From assembly GCA_964481485.1 (NCBI GenBank), contig CAYZVM010000002.1, positions 9,571 through 73,570 of the forward strand: a stretch of DNA of 64,000 nt. The letters are read 5' to 3'. Positions within the stretch are counted from its first letter, which is position 1. Every line of letters begins with the position of its first letter. The position numbers and the translations under genes were made by a program. Of the stretch, positions 8,167 to 16,500 are shown piece by piece. The notes beneath the pieces were generated by a model, which was given only the letters and a program-made list of their open reading frames with translations, had not been told where the DNA came from and searched no databases. Source of the DNA: M3007 sp964481485 (lineage in GTDB: Bacteria; Bacteroidota; Bacteroidia; Chitinophagales; Saprospiraceae).

Positions 8167-9810
8167 ATGCCAAATCTTGACGTAATTCGCAATCTCATTG
8201 GTGAGGGTAATTTAAAAGAGGCGCTCGCCAGGCTGTTAACTCTGTTGGATAGCAGCGATCGCAAAACCAGAAAACTTCGTGACGGGGTCATTGTGTTGAA
8301 CAGTAAATTTAAGGACCTGAGTCATAAAGAAACGCTCGGTCTTATGGACGCTGATGACGTTTTACGCGAAAAAGCCCAAATCAATGATGCGCTGCTTAAT
8401 ATCATCGGCGACATGGAAAGCGAGGCCTCGTCGCCAACGGCACATACACCGGCCACCACACCTTCGAAGAAATGGTGGTGGCTGTTGCTTTTACTTATAC
8501 CCGTAGGTTTGGTTGCGGTGTTCTGGGGGGATCTAAACCCCGAGCCGAAACAGCCCCCTCAACAAGATCCCCCACCGACCGGAGTTCCTCGACGGGCGAC
8601 TATCTCATTTGCTGAGAGCGCATTTGATTTTGGGACGGTGCTCGAAGGCAACACCATCTCGCACACTTTTGGATTCCAAAATACAGGAAATGCGCCACTC
8701 CTGCTTTCGGAGGTATCGGGGAGTCCGGGATATACCATTCAATACTGGCGGCGCGATTCGGTTCCTCCCGGCGGGCATGGAGAAATTATGGTTGTCTTCA
8801 ATACACAAGGCAAAACCGGCGCTCAGCAAGGTCAGATAACCGCTCGGGGGAACATGGACGCCTCCCCAACCACTTTGACTATTCGGGGAGTAGTTGTTCG
8901 GCAGGAAATTACCACACCCAAGCCAATTGCCCGTTTTCAGGTAGAAAACAACGGCTGTGAAGCGCCGTGCAAGTTGCGTTTCATTAATAGCTCGGTAAAT
9001 GCCGTGTCCTACAAATGGGAGTTCGGCGACGGTCATATAGACCTTGGCAGGTCTCCTGAACATCAGTATGCCAAACCGGGCGATTACATTGTTACCTTGA
9101 GAGTGAACTCTCCTGAGGGTATCAGCAATTTCGCCCGGAAAGCAGTCACAATAAATGCTGTCAAGCAACCTCCATCCGGCGGCGATGCTTCTGCTTCCTG
9201 GGGCTGGAAACGGGTGACACAGGCCAATATGGATGACGCCAATAACTTTTTAAATGGCGCAGGAGCCTATACCCGGAAAGTAAAGCAGGCGGAGATTGTC
9301 CCGGCCCCGGGTTCAACCAGCGATTTTATCATTTTTTACCAGGCCGGGACATCTCCCGGGTGGGCTTGGAAACGGGTGGCTAACCTGAACTTGGACGACG
9401 CGCACCAATTTATGAACGGAACCGGCACCTATTCCCAAAAAATAGCCAACGCAGAAATATTCAGTATCCAACGGGGGGGCCAAAAAGACCTGATCCTGTT
9501 CTATCAACCGGGCTCATCGCAGGGTTGGGGCTGGAAACGGGTCACCAACCTGAATTTAAACGATGCAGTTAATTTTCTAAATGGAAGCGGGGGCTATAAC
9601 CACACCATAAAAAATGCTGAAATCGTAGCCATTCAGGAGGGTTCGAGAACGGATTTGATCGTTTTTTACCAGAGAGGTCAATCTGCTACATCAGGTCAAT
9701 GGAAACAGACCAGTGTTAACGACAATAACGCATTACAAGCCCTTCTGGGTACTACCAAAGAAGCGGAAGTCATAACAGTGGGGAATAAGTATATTGTGTT
9801 TTATAAGTAA
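8167..9810 (+). CDS. Membrane-anchored effector-associated-like / DUF1573-like / PKD protein with novel C-terminal repeats
   Basis: A 547-residue protein. ATG 8167 is preferred over an upstream in-frame GTG because it gives 'MPNLDVIRNLIGEGNLKEAL'. Residues 1-85 form a helical domain resembling the effector-associated domain EAD11 of Bacteroidota conflict systems (leucine pattern, then 'RDGVIVLNSKFKDL', 'LGLMDADDVLREKAQINDAL'). Residues about 101-121 are a transmembrane segment ('WWWLLLLLIPVGLVAVFWG'). Residues about 144-242 look like a DUF1573/ASH beta-sandwich ('FDFGTVLEGNTISHTFGFQN'). Residues about 251-329 are a PKD domain ('YKWEFGDGHIDL', 'PGDYIVTLRV'). From about 341 to the end come three full and one partial copies of a ~53-residue unit ('W-W-KRV...FLNG.G.Y...I.NAEI...F.YQ.G'). 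It is an adaptor or surface sensor rather than an enzyme; its partner effector is not adjacent. Confidence 0.7.
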   Translation: MPNLDVIRNLIGEGNLKEALARLLTLLDSSDRKTRKLRDGVIVLNSKFKDLSHKETLGLMDADDVLREKAQINDALLNIIGDMESEASSPTAHTPATTPSKKWWWLLLLLIPVGLVAVFWGDLNPEPKQPPQQDPPPTGVPRRATISFAESAFDFGTVLEGNTISHTFGFQNTGNAPLLLSEVSGSPGYTIQYWRRDSVPPGGHGEIMVVFNTQGKTGAQQGQITARGNMDASPTTLTIRGVVVRQEITTPKPIARFQVENNGCEAPCKLRFINSSVNAVSYKWEFGDGHIDLGRSPEHQYAKPGDYIVTLRVNSPEGISNFARKAVTINAVKQPPSGGDASASWGWKRVTQANMDDANNFLNGAGAYTRKVKQAEIVPAPGSTSDFIIFYQAGTSPGWAWKRVANLNLDDAHQFMNGTGTYSQKIANAEIFSIQRGGQKDLILFYQPGSSQGWGWKRVTNLNLNDAVNFLNGSGGYNHTIKNAEIVAIQEGSRTDLIVFYQRGQSATSGQWKQTSVNDNNALQALLGTTKEAEVITVGNKYIVFYK

Positions 9811-9871
9811 TTGATTCCAAGGCGTTGTCTTTCATCTACATACGGATAGTTGCCTCAATTTCGTTTTTTTT

Positions 9872-11212
9872 TTAGTTTACAATACGCCCTTCTTTCTCAA
9901 ATTCTTTTGTAATTCCATCTAAGAGATAATCCTGTTCAATTGTGTTTGAATCGTGCGATAAAGCCTGCAGGCAAGCATATTGAACTACGTTCATAATATT
10001 TGAACCGGAAAGTTCATATTTCCCTGCGATTTCCGTCAAATTGATAGTTGTCGCGATATTTACCTGCTCCGGAAATGCTTTCGACCATAATTTATATCGC
10101 TCTGTTGATCTGGGTAACGGGAAATTGATGACTGCATTGAACCGGCGTAAAAAGGCCTCGTCAATATTGCTCTTAAAGTTAGTCGCCATGATGACAAGTC
10201 CGGCATAGTTTTCGATCCGCTGCAGGAGATAGGACACTTCCTGGTTAGCATAACGGTCTCTGGCATCTTTGGTGGCGCTCCGTTTTCCAAAACAGGCATC
10301 GGCCTCGTCAAAAAACAAACACCAGCCCTTGTTTTCCGCTTTATCGAACAAATTGGCGAGGTTTTTTTCGGTTTCGCCAATATATTTTGATACAATCTGC
10401 GACAGATCTACCCTTAAAACCTCCATCTCGGTATATTTCCCGATCAGGCTTGCTGCGAGTGTTTTCCCCGTTCCCGGAGGTCCGTAAAAAAGGGCCCGGT
10501 ACCCAGGTCTTAATTTTCTGGCCATCCCCCAATCATTCATGAGGGCTTCATGGTGTTTCATCCAGATTTCAATTTGTCGGAGCTGCGACAGCGTATTTTC
10601 ATTCACCACCAGATCATCCCATTCCAAATTGGTGGCAATTTGTTGAGCCGGAAAAGAAGTGCTCAGTTTAGGTATTGAAATATTTCCCGTGGTCAACAAT
10701 TCCACATAATCTTCTTCTAATACCAGCCTGCTGCTCAACAGAGGTTCGCCGCGCCCAGCCTCCTCCACTTTCAGGATGTTCTGGGCTATAAAAAAGTGGT
10801 CCGATTTAAAAATAGTCATTAATTGTATGCGACGGGAAATATCTTCCCCTGCTACAACAAACAGCGCTGTTCCAACCGTAGGCATCATATATCGGGTATT
10901 CCCGCTCTTCGTACCCCCGAATTCTATAAAATCGCTTCCATCCTGAAAATATTGCCCAATCAGCTGTTCGAAGAAGCCCGGAACCAGATGGGGTACCAAG
11001 GCAAGCATAAAAGTGATAAACTCTTCGATGGTAGGTTCACTATAAGATACGAACTGCGTGAAAAAATCATCCGATTCTTCCAGAGCAAATGGTGGAAGTT
11101 CCAGGGCCGTTTGAGAAGATTTACTTTGGTTCAAATAATCCTTCATCCGCAAGTGTATGACTTCGCGGAGATAATCCATGGCGCGTTGCAGGTTTTGGTG
11201 TGTGTCGGTCAT
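9872..11212 (-). CDS. eCIS AAA+ ATPase (Afp15-like)
   Basis: A 446-residue AAA+ ATPase, the conserved ATPase of Afp/PVC-type contractile injection systems, thought to act in assembly or maturation of the particle in the cytoplasm. The start is placed at ATG 11212 ('MTDTHQNLQRAMDYLREVIH'), 14 bases after the stop of the upstream gene; the longer frame overlaps that gene. Walker A is 'FYGPPGTGKTLAASL' near residues 242-256, Walker B 'CLFFDEADACFGKR' near 296-309, and the sensor/arginine-finger region 'IDEAFLRRFNAVINFPLP' near 352-370. It is the last gene of the minus-strand eCIS run and is convergent with the repeat-protein gene. Confidence 0.92.
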   Translation of the reverse strand: MTDTHQNLQRAMDYLREVIHLRMKDYLNQSKSSQTALELPPFALEESDDFFTQFVSYSEPTIEEFITFMLALVPHLVPGFFEQLIGQYFQDGSDFIEFGGTKSGNTRYMMPTVGTALFVVAGEDISRRIQLMTIFKSDHFFIAQNILKVEEAGRGEPLLSSRLVLEEDYVELLTTGNISIPKLSTSFPAQQIATNLEWDDLVVNENTLSQLRQIEIWMKHHEALMNDWGMARKLRPGYRALFYGPPGTGKTLAASLIGKYTEMEVLRVDLSQIVSKYIGETEKNLANLFDKAENKGWCLFFDEADACFGKRSATKDARDRYANQEVSYLLQRIENYAGLVIMATNFKSNIDEAFLRRFNAVINFPLPRSTERYKLWSKAFPEQVNIATTINLTEIAGKYELSGSNIMNVVQYACLQALSHDSNTIEQDYLLDGITKEFEKEGRIVN

Positions 11213-11226
11213 CTTTAGGCGTAAGG

Positions 11227-11925
11227 TTAACCGCCTTGGTTGCGGCGGCGGAACAAATTGCGAAGCCAATTGCGAACCAGCGGGGTATTTCTGGAACGCT
11301 CTTCTTCAGTCGGTTTCTCCAGTTGCCGGTGAATGGGTGTGCCGGTAATCAGGAGCGGTTTATCCGGCAAAAGGGCGAATAAACCTACCAGAAACGTTTC
11401 CCAGGCATCCGTCCGGCTTTTATTTTGATAGTCATCGTCAGGGGCGCTATCCAGGCAGGGAAGTGCGGTGGCCCTGATAGCGGCTTTTAGCAATACGGTT
11501 ACCTGCGTCGAAGGGTTCAAATCTCCAAAATCCTGTTGAAGCAGGACGGCCCGATCCCCCGGAACCCCTGCAATCAGGAACCGGTTATTTTTCAAGGTTG
11601 TTATTAGTTGTTCCAAGGCTTCCAACACGGTATCGACGGAACGAATACCGGAGGCCATACTGCGCCGCGCCCATACCAGCGCCTTCTGCCGAATCACCGC
11701 CGCTGGTTCGCTGTCGCGCATAAGATGTACCGCATCGCACACCAACGCCATGGCCGCCTTTTGCGCCGCTTCGACGGCGACCTGTTGCCGCTCTACGGGC
11801 TGCGCTTTTATCTTCCTGGTATGGAAAAATGGCACAGCCTCTTCTTTTTTGCGGGCAAAAAAGAGCGCCGGTTGTTTTTCCGGCTCCGGTTGGGGAAGGA
11901 GGTGCTTGCGGCGGCGGTGGGACAT
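11227..11925 (-). CDS. Unknown eCIS-operon protein, possible cargo or adaptor
   Basis: A 232-residue protein with no family I recognise. ATG 11925 is chosen over a TTG nine codons upstream. The N-terminal ~50 residues are basic and proline-rich and carry two Phe-Phe pairs, 'PALFFARKKEEAVPFFHTRK' (FF at residues 22-23 and 33-34). The DUF4157 cargo of the same operon starts similarly ('QQPFFQKKGKGDFFSPK'). The rest is mostly helical and Ala-rich ('VAVEAAQKAAMALVCDAVHL'), with a very basic end ('RNWLRNLFRRRNQGG'). It sits between the double-SUKH protein and the ATPase. An assembly adaptor or a small cargo are both possible; neither is shown by sequence alone. Confidence 0.7.
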   Translation of the reverse strand: MSHRRRKHLLPQPEPEKQPALFFARKKEEAVPFFHTRKIKAQPVERQQVAVEAAQKAAMALVCDAVHLMRDSEPAAVIRQKALVWARRSMASGIRSVDTVLEALEQLITTLKNNRFLIAGVPGDRAVLLQQDFGDLNPSTQVTVLLKAAIRATALPCLDSAPDDDYQNKSRTDAWETFLVGLFALLPDKPLLITGTPIHRQLEKPTEEERSRNTPLVRNWLRNLFRRRNQGG

Positions 11926-12085
11926 GGTGACAATTACAGTTAATTTTGTCAAGTCTCATTTATAAAGGTGGTTTCTATATTTTTCCTTGCAACAGGATGT
12001 TCTCAGGGCGATTAGGTATAGATTTTCCAATAAAACAAATCTATTTCCTGAAAGGTGATAGATATATTGGCTATAAGACATCAAA
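11926..12085. other. Intergenic region between unknown eCIS gene and SUKH gene
   Basis: About 160 AT-rich bases without a convincing gene. It may hold a promoter for the two downstream minus-strand genes, since the spacing is much larger than elsewhere in the operon. No hairpin with a T-tail was found. Confidence 0.4.
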
Positions 12086-13450
12086 TTAAGGCTTTCTTAA
12101 TCCAAAAACGTCAAACTTCGGAAAAACCTTGCTTAGCAAGGTTTTATTTATCAATTCGTTGGGTTCTGATATTTGAAAATCATGGGAATAGGTTGCAAAA
12201 TAATGCCAATTTTCAACTCCTCCTCCATTTAAAAGGGCTTCAAGATATTCTCTAAAGTTTAAGGTCATTTTGATAGGATTATCAAACTGAAGTAAATATA
12301 TAGATTTATCATTTTGATTATTAAAGTTTACCACAACGTATTTTGCTTCAAATACTTTTTCAATAGGATTAAAGACTTTAACTGTATTAAACCAATTTGG
12401 TTCTTCTTCTATTAAATTCTTTTCCCAAAGAACTCCTTCTTGAGAGTAAACACTCCATTCCTTTTTTTTTAATCCATTTGGTCCTCCAAAAATGTCCTCT
12501 ACAGGTAACAACCAAATCATACCGTCCAAAATTAAATCTTCTGATAAGATATAAGACCATCTTATATGAACACCATTTATTTGTTTATAAAAATTAACCA
12601 TTTCACTCGGCATAGTAATGCCGAAAAATCTATTAACTCTTTCGATAGTCTGAAAAGATACTCCAGGATTAACGTGAAATCTTTCAATTTTAATGCCTCC
12701 AATAGATTTTAGCACATTTTCAAGTTGATGAAATTTCTCAATATATCTATCATGGCTCAAAAAAACATCCCTCCGTAAGGATGAGTCTTTATGTTTGCAT
12801 TTTTTTATTAATGAACTTTGGGAAGAATTTGGAAAAATTTCTGGCAAATGATATGAGATTCCATATTTTTTAACTTCATTTTCATGATTGGCGATAAAAT
12901 ATTTTTGCCAAAAATAGAAGCCCCTCGATTCAAGAGTGTATTCTATATATTCTGAAATGCTCAGAAATAACTCCTCAAAAAAGTTGGGATATTGAAAAAG
13001 ATAAAACTTATAATCCTTTGAGTTCTCTGGTAAGTAAATCAAAATTAAGTCCCCTTGCCCAAGATTATCAAAGACAAATAATCGGTCCAAGATTAAAGAA
13101 TGGTTCTCTTCAAGCCATTTTGACCACCAAAAATCTTCATAGTATTCCTCGTAGGAAATTGCAAATGACATCTTTTTATTTAATAACCTTCCTATAGAAC
13201 TAATATCAGAAACGCCCTGAAAAACACCCCAGTCACTTTGATATTTCCATCTTAATTCTAAACCATCTATTTTTTGATAGAATTCCTTTAATTCGTCCGG
13301 AAGATCTCGATTAAGCATTTTTTCAGCTTCAAGAATATCATCTGGGCTTGCCGATTCGTCCCAATAAACAGTGGAATCCAAAAATTTTCCACTAATTTCA
13401 ATTTCATCCTGATAGTCAACTAAAACCTGAATTATATTTGAAAGTCCCAT
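12086..13450 (-). CDS. Tandem SMI1/KNR4 (SUKH) protein, candidate immunity protein
   Basis: A 454-residue acidic cytoplasmic-type protein with two copies of the SUKH fold. Copy one covers about residues 25-180: 'AEKMLNRDLPDELKEFYQKI', 'DGLELRWKYQSDWGVFQG', then 'LDRLFVFDNLGQGDLILIYL'. Copy two covers about 240-430: 'VNRFFGITMPSEMVNFYKQI', 'NGVHIRWSYILSED', 'GMIWLLPVEDIFGG'. SUKH proteins are the commonest immunity proteins of bacterial polymorphic toxins, especially nuclease toxins. It starts 53 bases after the stop of the DUF4157 protein, whose C-terminus looks nuclease-like, the usual toxin-immunity order. The gene is clearly AT-richer than the structural genes around it, fitting a swapped-in module. 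Other SUKH roles cannot be excluded. Confidence 0.85.
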   Translation of the reverse strand: MGLSNIIQVLVDYQDEIEISGKFLDSTVYWDESASPDDILEAEKMLNRDLPDELKEFYQKIDGLELRWKYQSDWGVFQGVSDISSIGRLLNKKMSFAISYEEYYEDFWWSKWLEENHSLILDRLFVFDNLGQGDLILIYLPENSKDYKFYLFQYPNFFEELFLSISEYIEYTLESRGFYFWQKYFIANHENEVKKYGISYHLPEIFPNSSQSSLIKKCKHKDSSLRRDVFLSHDRYIEKFHQLENVLKSIGGIKIERFHVNPGVSFQTIERVNRFFGITMPSEMVNFYKQINGVHIRWSYILSEDLILDGMIWLLPVEDIFGGPNGLKKKEWSVYSQEGVLWEKNLIEEEPNWFNTVKVFNPIEKVFEAKYVVVNFNNQNDKSIYLLQFDNPIKMTLNFREYLEALLNGGGVENWHYFATYSHDFQISEPNELINKTLLSKVFPKFDVFGLRKP

Positions 13451-13503
13451 ATAATATGTTTCAATGAATTAAAAAATCAATTTTAAAAAACCGAATTCAT
13501 AAA

Positions 13504-16500
13504 TCAAGGTTTAGGGGGAGGGATTTTTACAGCCTGATAAGATAAATTCCTATCAACTTTTTCCCATGCATTTTTGTCATCAATTCCGGGTTTAGGGGGG
13601 AGATAAATACCAAATCTTAAGCGAATCAGTTTAGGAAATTCAGATAAGTTATTATATGAAGGATGGGGAGGATGGTTTTCCTTCACCTCAACATCCATCC
13701 ATAACACGTTAGGAAGTTTTGGTCTTTTAGGTCTCTCTCTTACTCCGCTAGATTTTGGTATAGCTTCTGATCGAATCAACCTTTCAGCAGATTTCTCAAA
13801 ACTGGATAATACTGATCCCCCTGTATTAATTCTTGTAGGTGCAACAACCCAATTTTCAATTCCCCCTTTGCCTCCAAGAGCTGCACTGATCAAATGCATC
13901 CTAACCCAGTTGCCTTCTTTGCCTTTCATCAAATTATATTCACGACTTGTACCACTTGCACCTTGTCCACCTTTTGCTGTTTTATAAGACATTTTTTCCC
14001 ACTGGGCTCTTTTTTTTCCAGATGAATTAGTAAATGTACACTCTGTCGGATCTGGCACATCTGATACAGTTTTTCCTACAAGTTTGATTAATAATTTACT
14101 TAACTTAGTCATATTTTTGGTTATGTCCTTTTCTTGTTTTGCTGAAGTTGCTTGACCGCTCTTTCCAGGAGTTCGTATAATTAATTTAATATGTTTAGAA
14201 ATTGACAATGCTTCTGCTTTTTTCCCTGCTTCTGGAGTACCTTCCGGTATATTCAGAGAAGTTAAATAATCAACCAGTTCCTTTGGGGCATCGCTGGCTC
14301 GTACCAACTGAGCATTAGGTCCTTTGCCCTCAAAATAAATCTTGTGACTTTTACCATCTGTCGTCTTAAAAGGTATTTTTATTTTCCACCAACCCAATAA
14401 TTTCCCAACCCCCTTCTTCACCTTCTCCTTCCCCTTAGCATAGATCCCCTTTCCTTTTTTTATCAATTTCCGCGCCCATTTTTTCGCTTTTGCGAGCAGT
14501 TTATTGACGGCTTTATCGATCCGTTTGCGGATTTTTTTGATAATGGCCTGCACTTTTTTTGCCAGGCTGCCGATACCAATCAGTCGGGCGAAGAGACCGA
14601 TGACGAGGGGGATCAGTGTGGACAATCCCTTTTCCATGGCTTTGGCCACCCTGGCCATGCTGCCTGAAGCCAGTGCCAGGATCGCTTCTGTGATGGCGGG
14701 GATTAGCATAATGGCCGATTCCACGAAAAAGACAATGACATCTTTGATCGCCATAATGGCTTTGATAAAACCGGCGCCGGGGATCAGCAGGCTAAGGAGC
14801 CATTTGATGCCCGCTTCAATTACTTTGGTGATCAGCATGTCCTGTATGGCATCGATCACAACTGTTTTTAAATCGGTAAATTGCGCTTGAACGTATTCCC
14901 ATAGCCCGAGGATACCTTTTTCGCGAATGAGCTGGAATATCTCAAAGCCTTTCTCTAAGGCTGCTACAACAGGTTCGCCCAGCATCCGAACCGCTTTGGT
15001 TCGGATAAAATCCCATCCGACGCCCAATATCTGGGTCACGAGGTCAAAAATACCGGGCAAGCTGAAGATATTTTCGGGTATCTGGATACCTATCGGGCCA
15101 AGCGCGCCGGTCAGCCAGGTCAGCAGGCCGCCCAGCAAATGCTTTTTGATATTTGCTTTGAACAGATCGATCCCTTCTCCGATGCCGTCGAAAAGTTTGC
15201 CCATAAAAGCGATCGGGTCGGCCAAAATAACGGGAATAACTGAACGGATAGCGCCCATAAGATTTTCGATGGCTTCCTTGAGTTTTCGGATTGTTTCGAA
15301 AACGCCGTCGAGTGCATCCTTCGCTTTGTCATACAACCCCCGGTTGGCTTCCTTCATTTCCAAAATCCGTTCGTCCACATCCTTCACGCTTTCATTGTAT
15401 TTTTCGGCCAGGGAGTCAATAAGTTCCTCCTGTTTGCTGTTGACGGTTGTATCCAGTTCCCCAAATTTGTCCTGAATATCTTTGGCTGCTTTTGCGCCGA
15501 TGCTCTTCAGGTTTTTGGGCAGCTTGTCCACATATGTTTTCACTTCATCCCGCCCCGTTTTAATCCTTTTTTTCGCTTCGTTCAGTTTATTGGCCACCAC
15601 ATTGGATATGTCCGTCAGCAAGACATCCATTTTCGAAATATAGAAATTTCGGCCCTGAACAAAAAATTCGTTTACTTCCGGGGGCAGGCCCGTAAAAAAA
15701 TCACCCACCGCTCTCAGGTTGCCTTTAAAACCACTATATCTTTTATACTTGTACACCAACATTTTAGCCGCTATATAGCCTTCAAACAGCCCACGAGCGT
15801 CTAATTCACCATCGTAAAAACGCCGCTCTACAAAACCGTCCAGTTTGCCCAGAATACCATCAACATCTTTTTTTGTGTTTTCATAAATTTTATTGATGTC
15901 TGTTGAAATTTCTTGCCGTTTGGCAGTGTCTTTATTTCCTGTTTGATTTTGTGTCCCGATTACTTTGGACAGTATATCTGTCCGTTTGCCGAATATATTT
16001 ACAAATTGACCGTCAGCGTTTTTTTGAGCCTTGTTTTGTGCGTCGCTGCGGACGCCTTCTTCCTGTTTTCTAAATTCGGATGGAGCCGTTTTACTGTGTT
16101 CGCGGGCTGCGTTGCGGGCTTCCAGCGCACTCAGAAACTTGGGCTCTTCCGACTTCGCCAGTTGCTCCTCCGTCACATTTTCCTGTGCCATCCGGTTTTC
16201 CACTTCCTGTACGTTGTCCTGTAGCGGCTGATTTACCTCTTGTTCAGTCCGGGCCGATGGCATGGCTTGTCCGGCATTCAGGCTGGGGGGCTTGGGGCCG
16301 GTGCGCGGCATTTGCAGGGGTTCGGTTTTTCTTTCGGGAATATTGGCTGTATTTGGTTCCTGGCTTGTAGCGGATTCTATAGCGCCGGCAGACTTATTGC
16401 GCTCTTCCTTTACTTTTTTTGACGCAGCCGCTTGTACTTCGCCCATTTGGTTGTTTTCGGCAAATTCATCGGCCTTTTCCTCGTTCTGGGGAAGTATATC

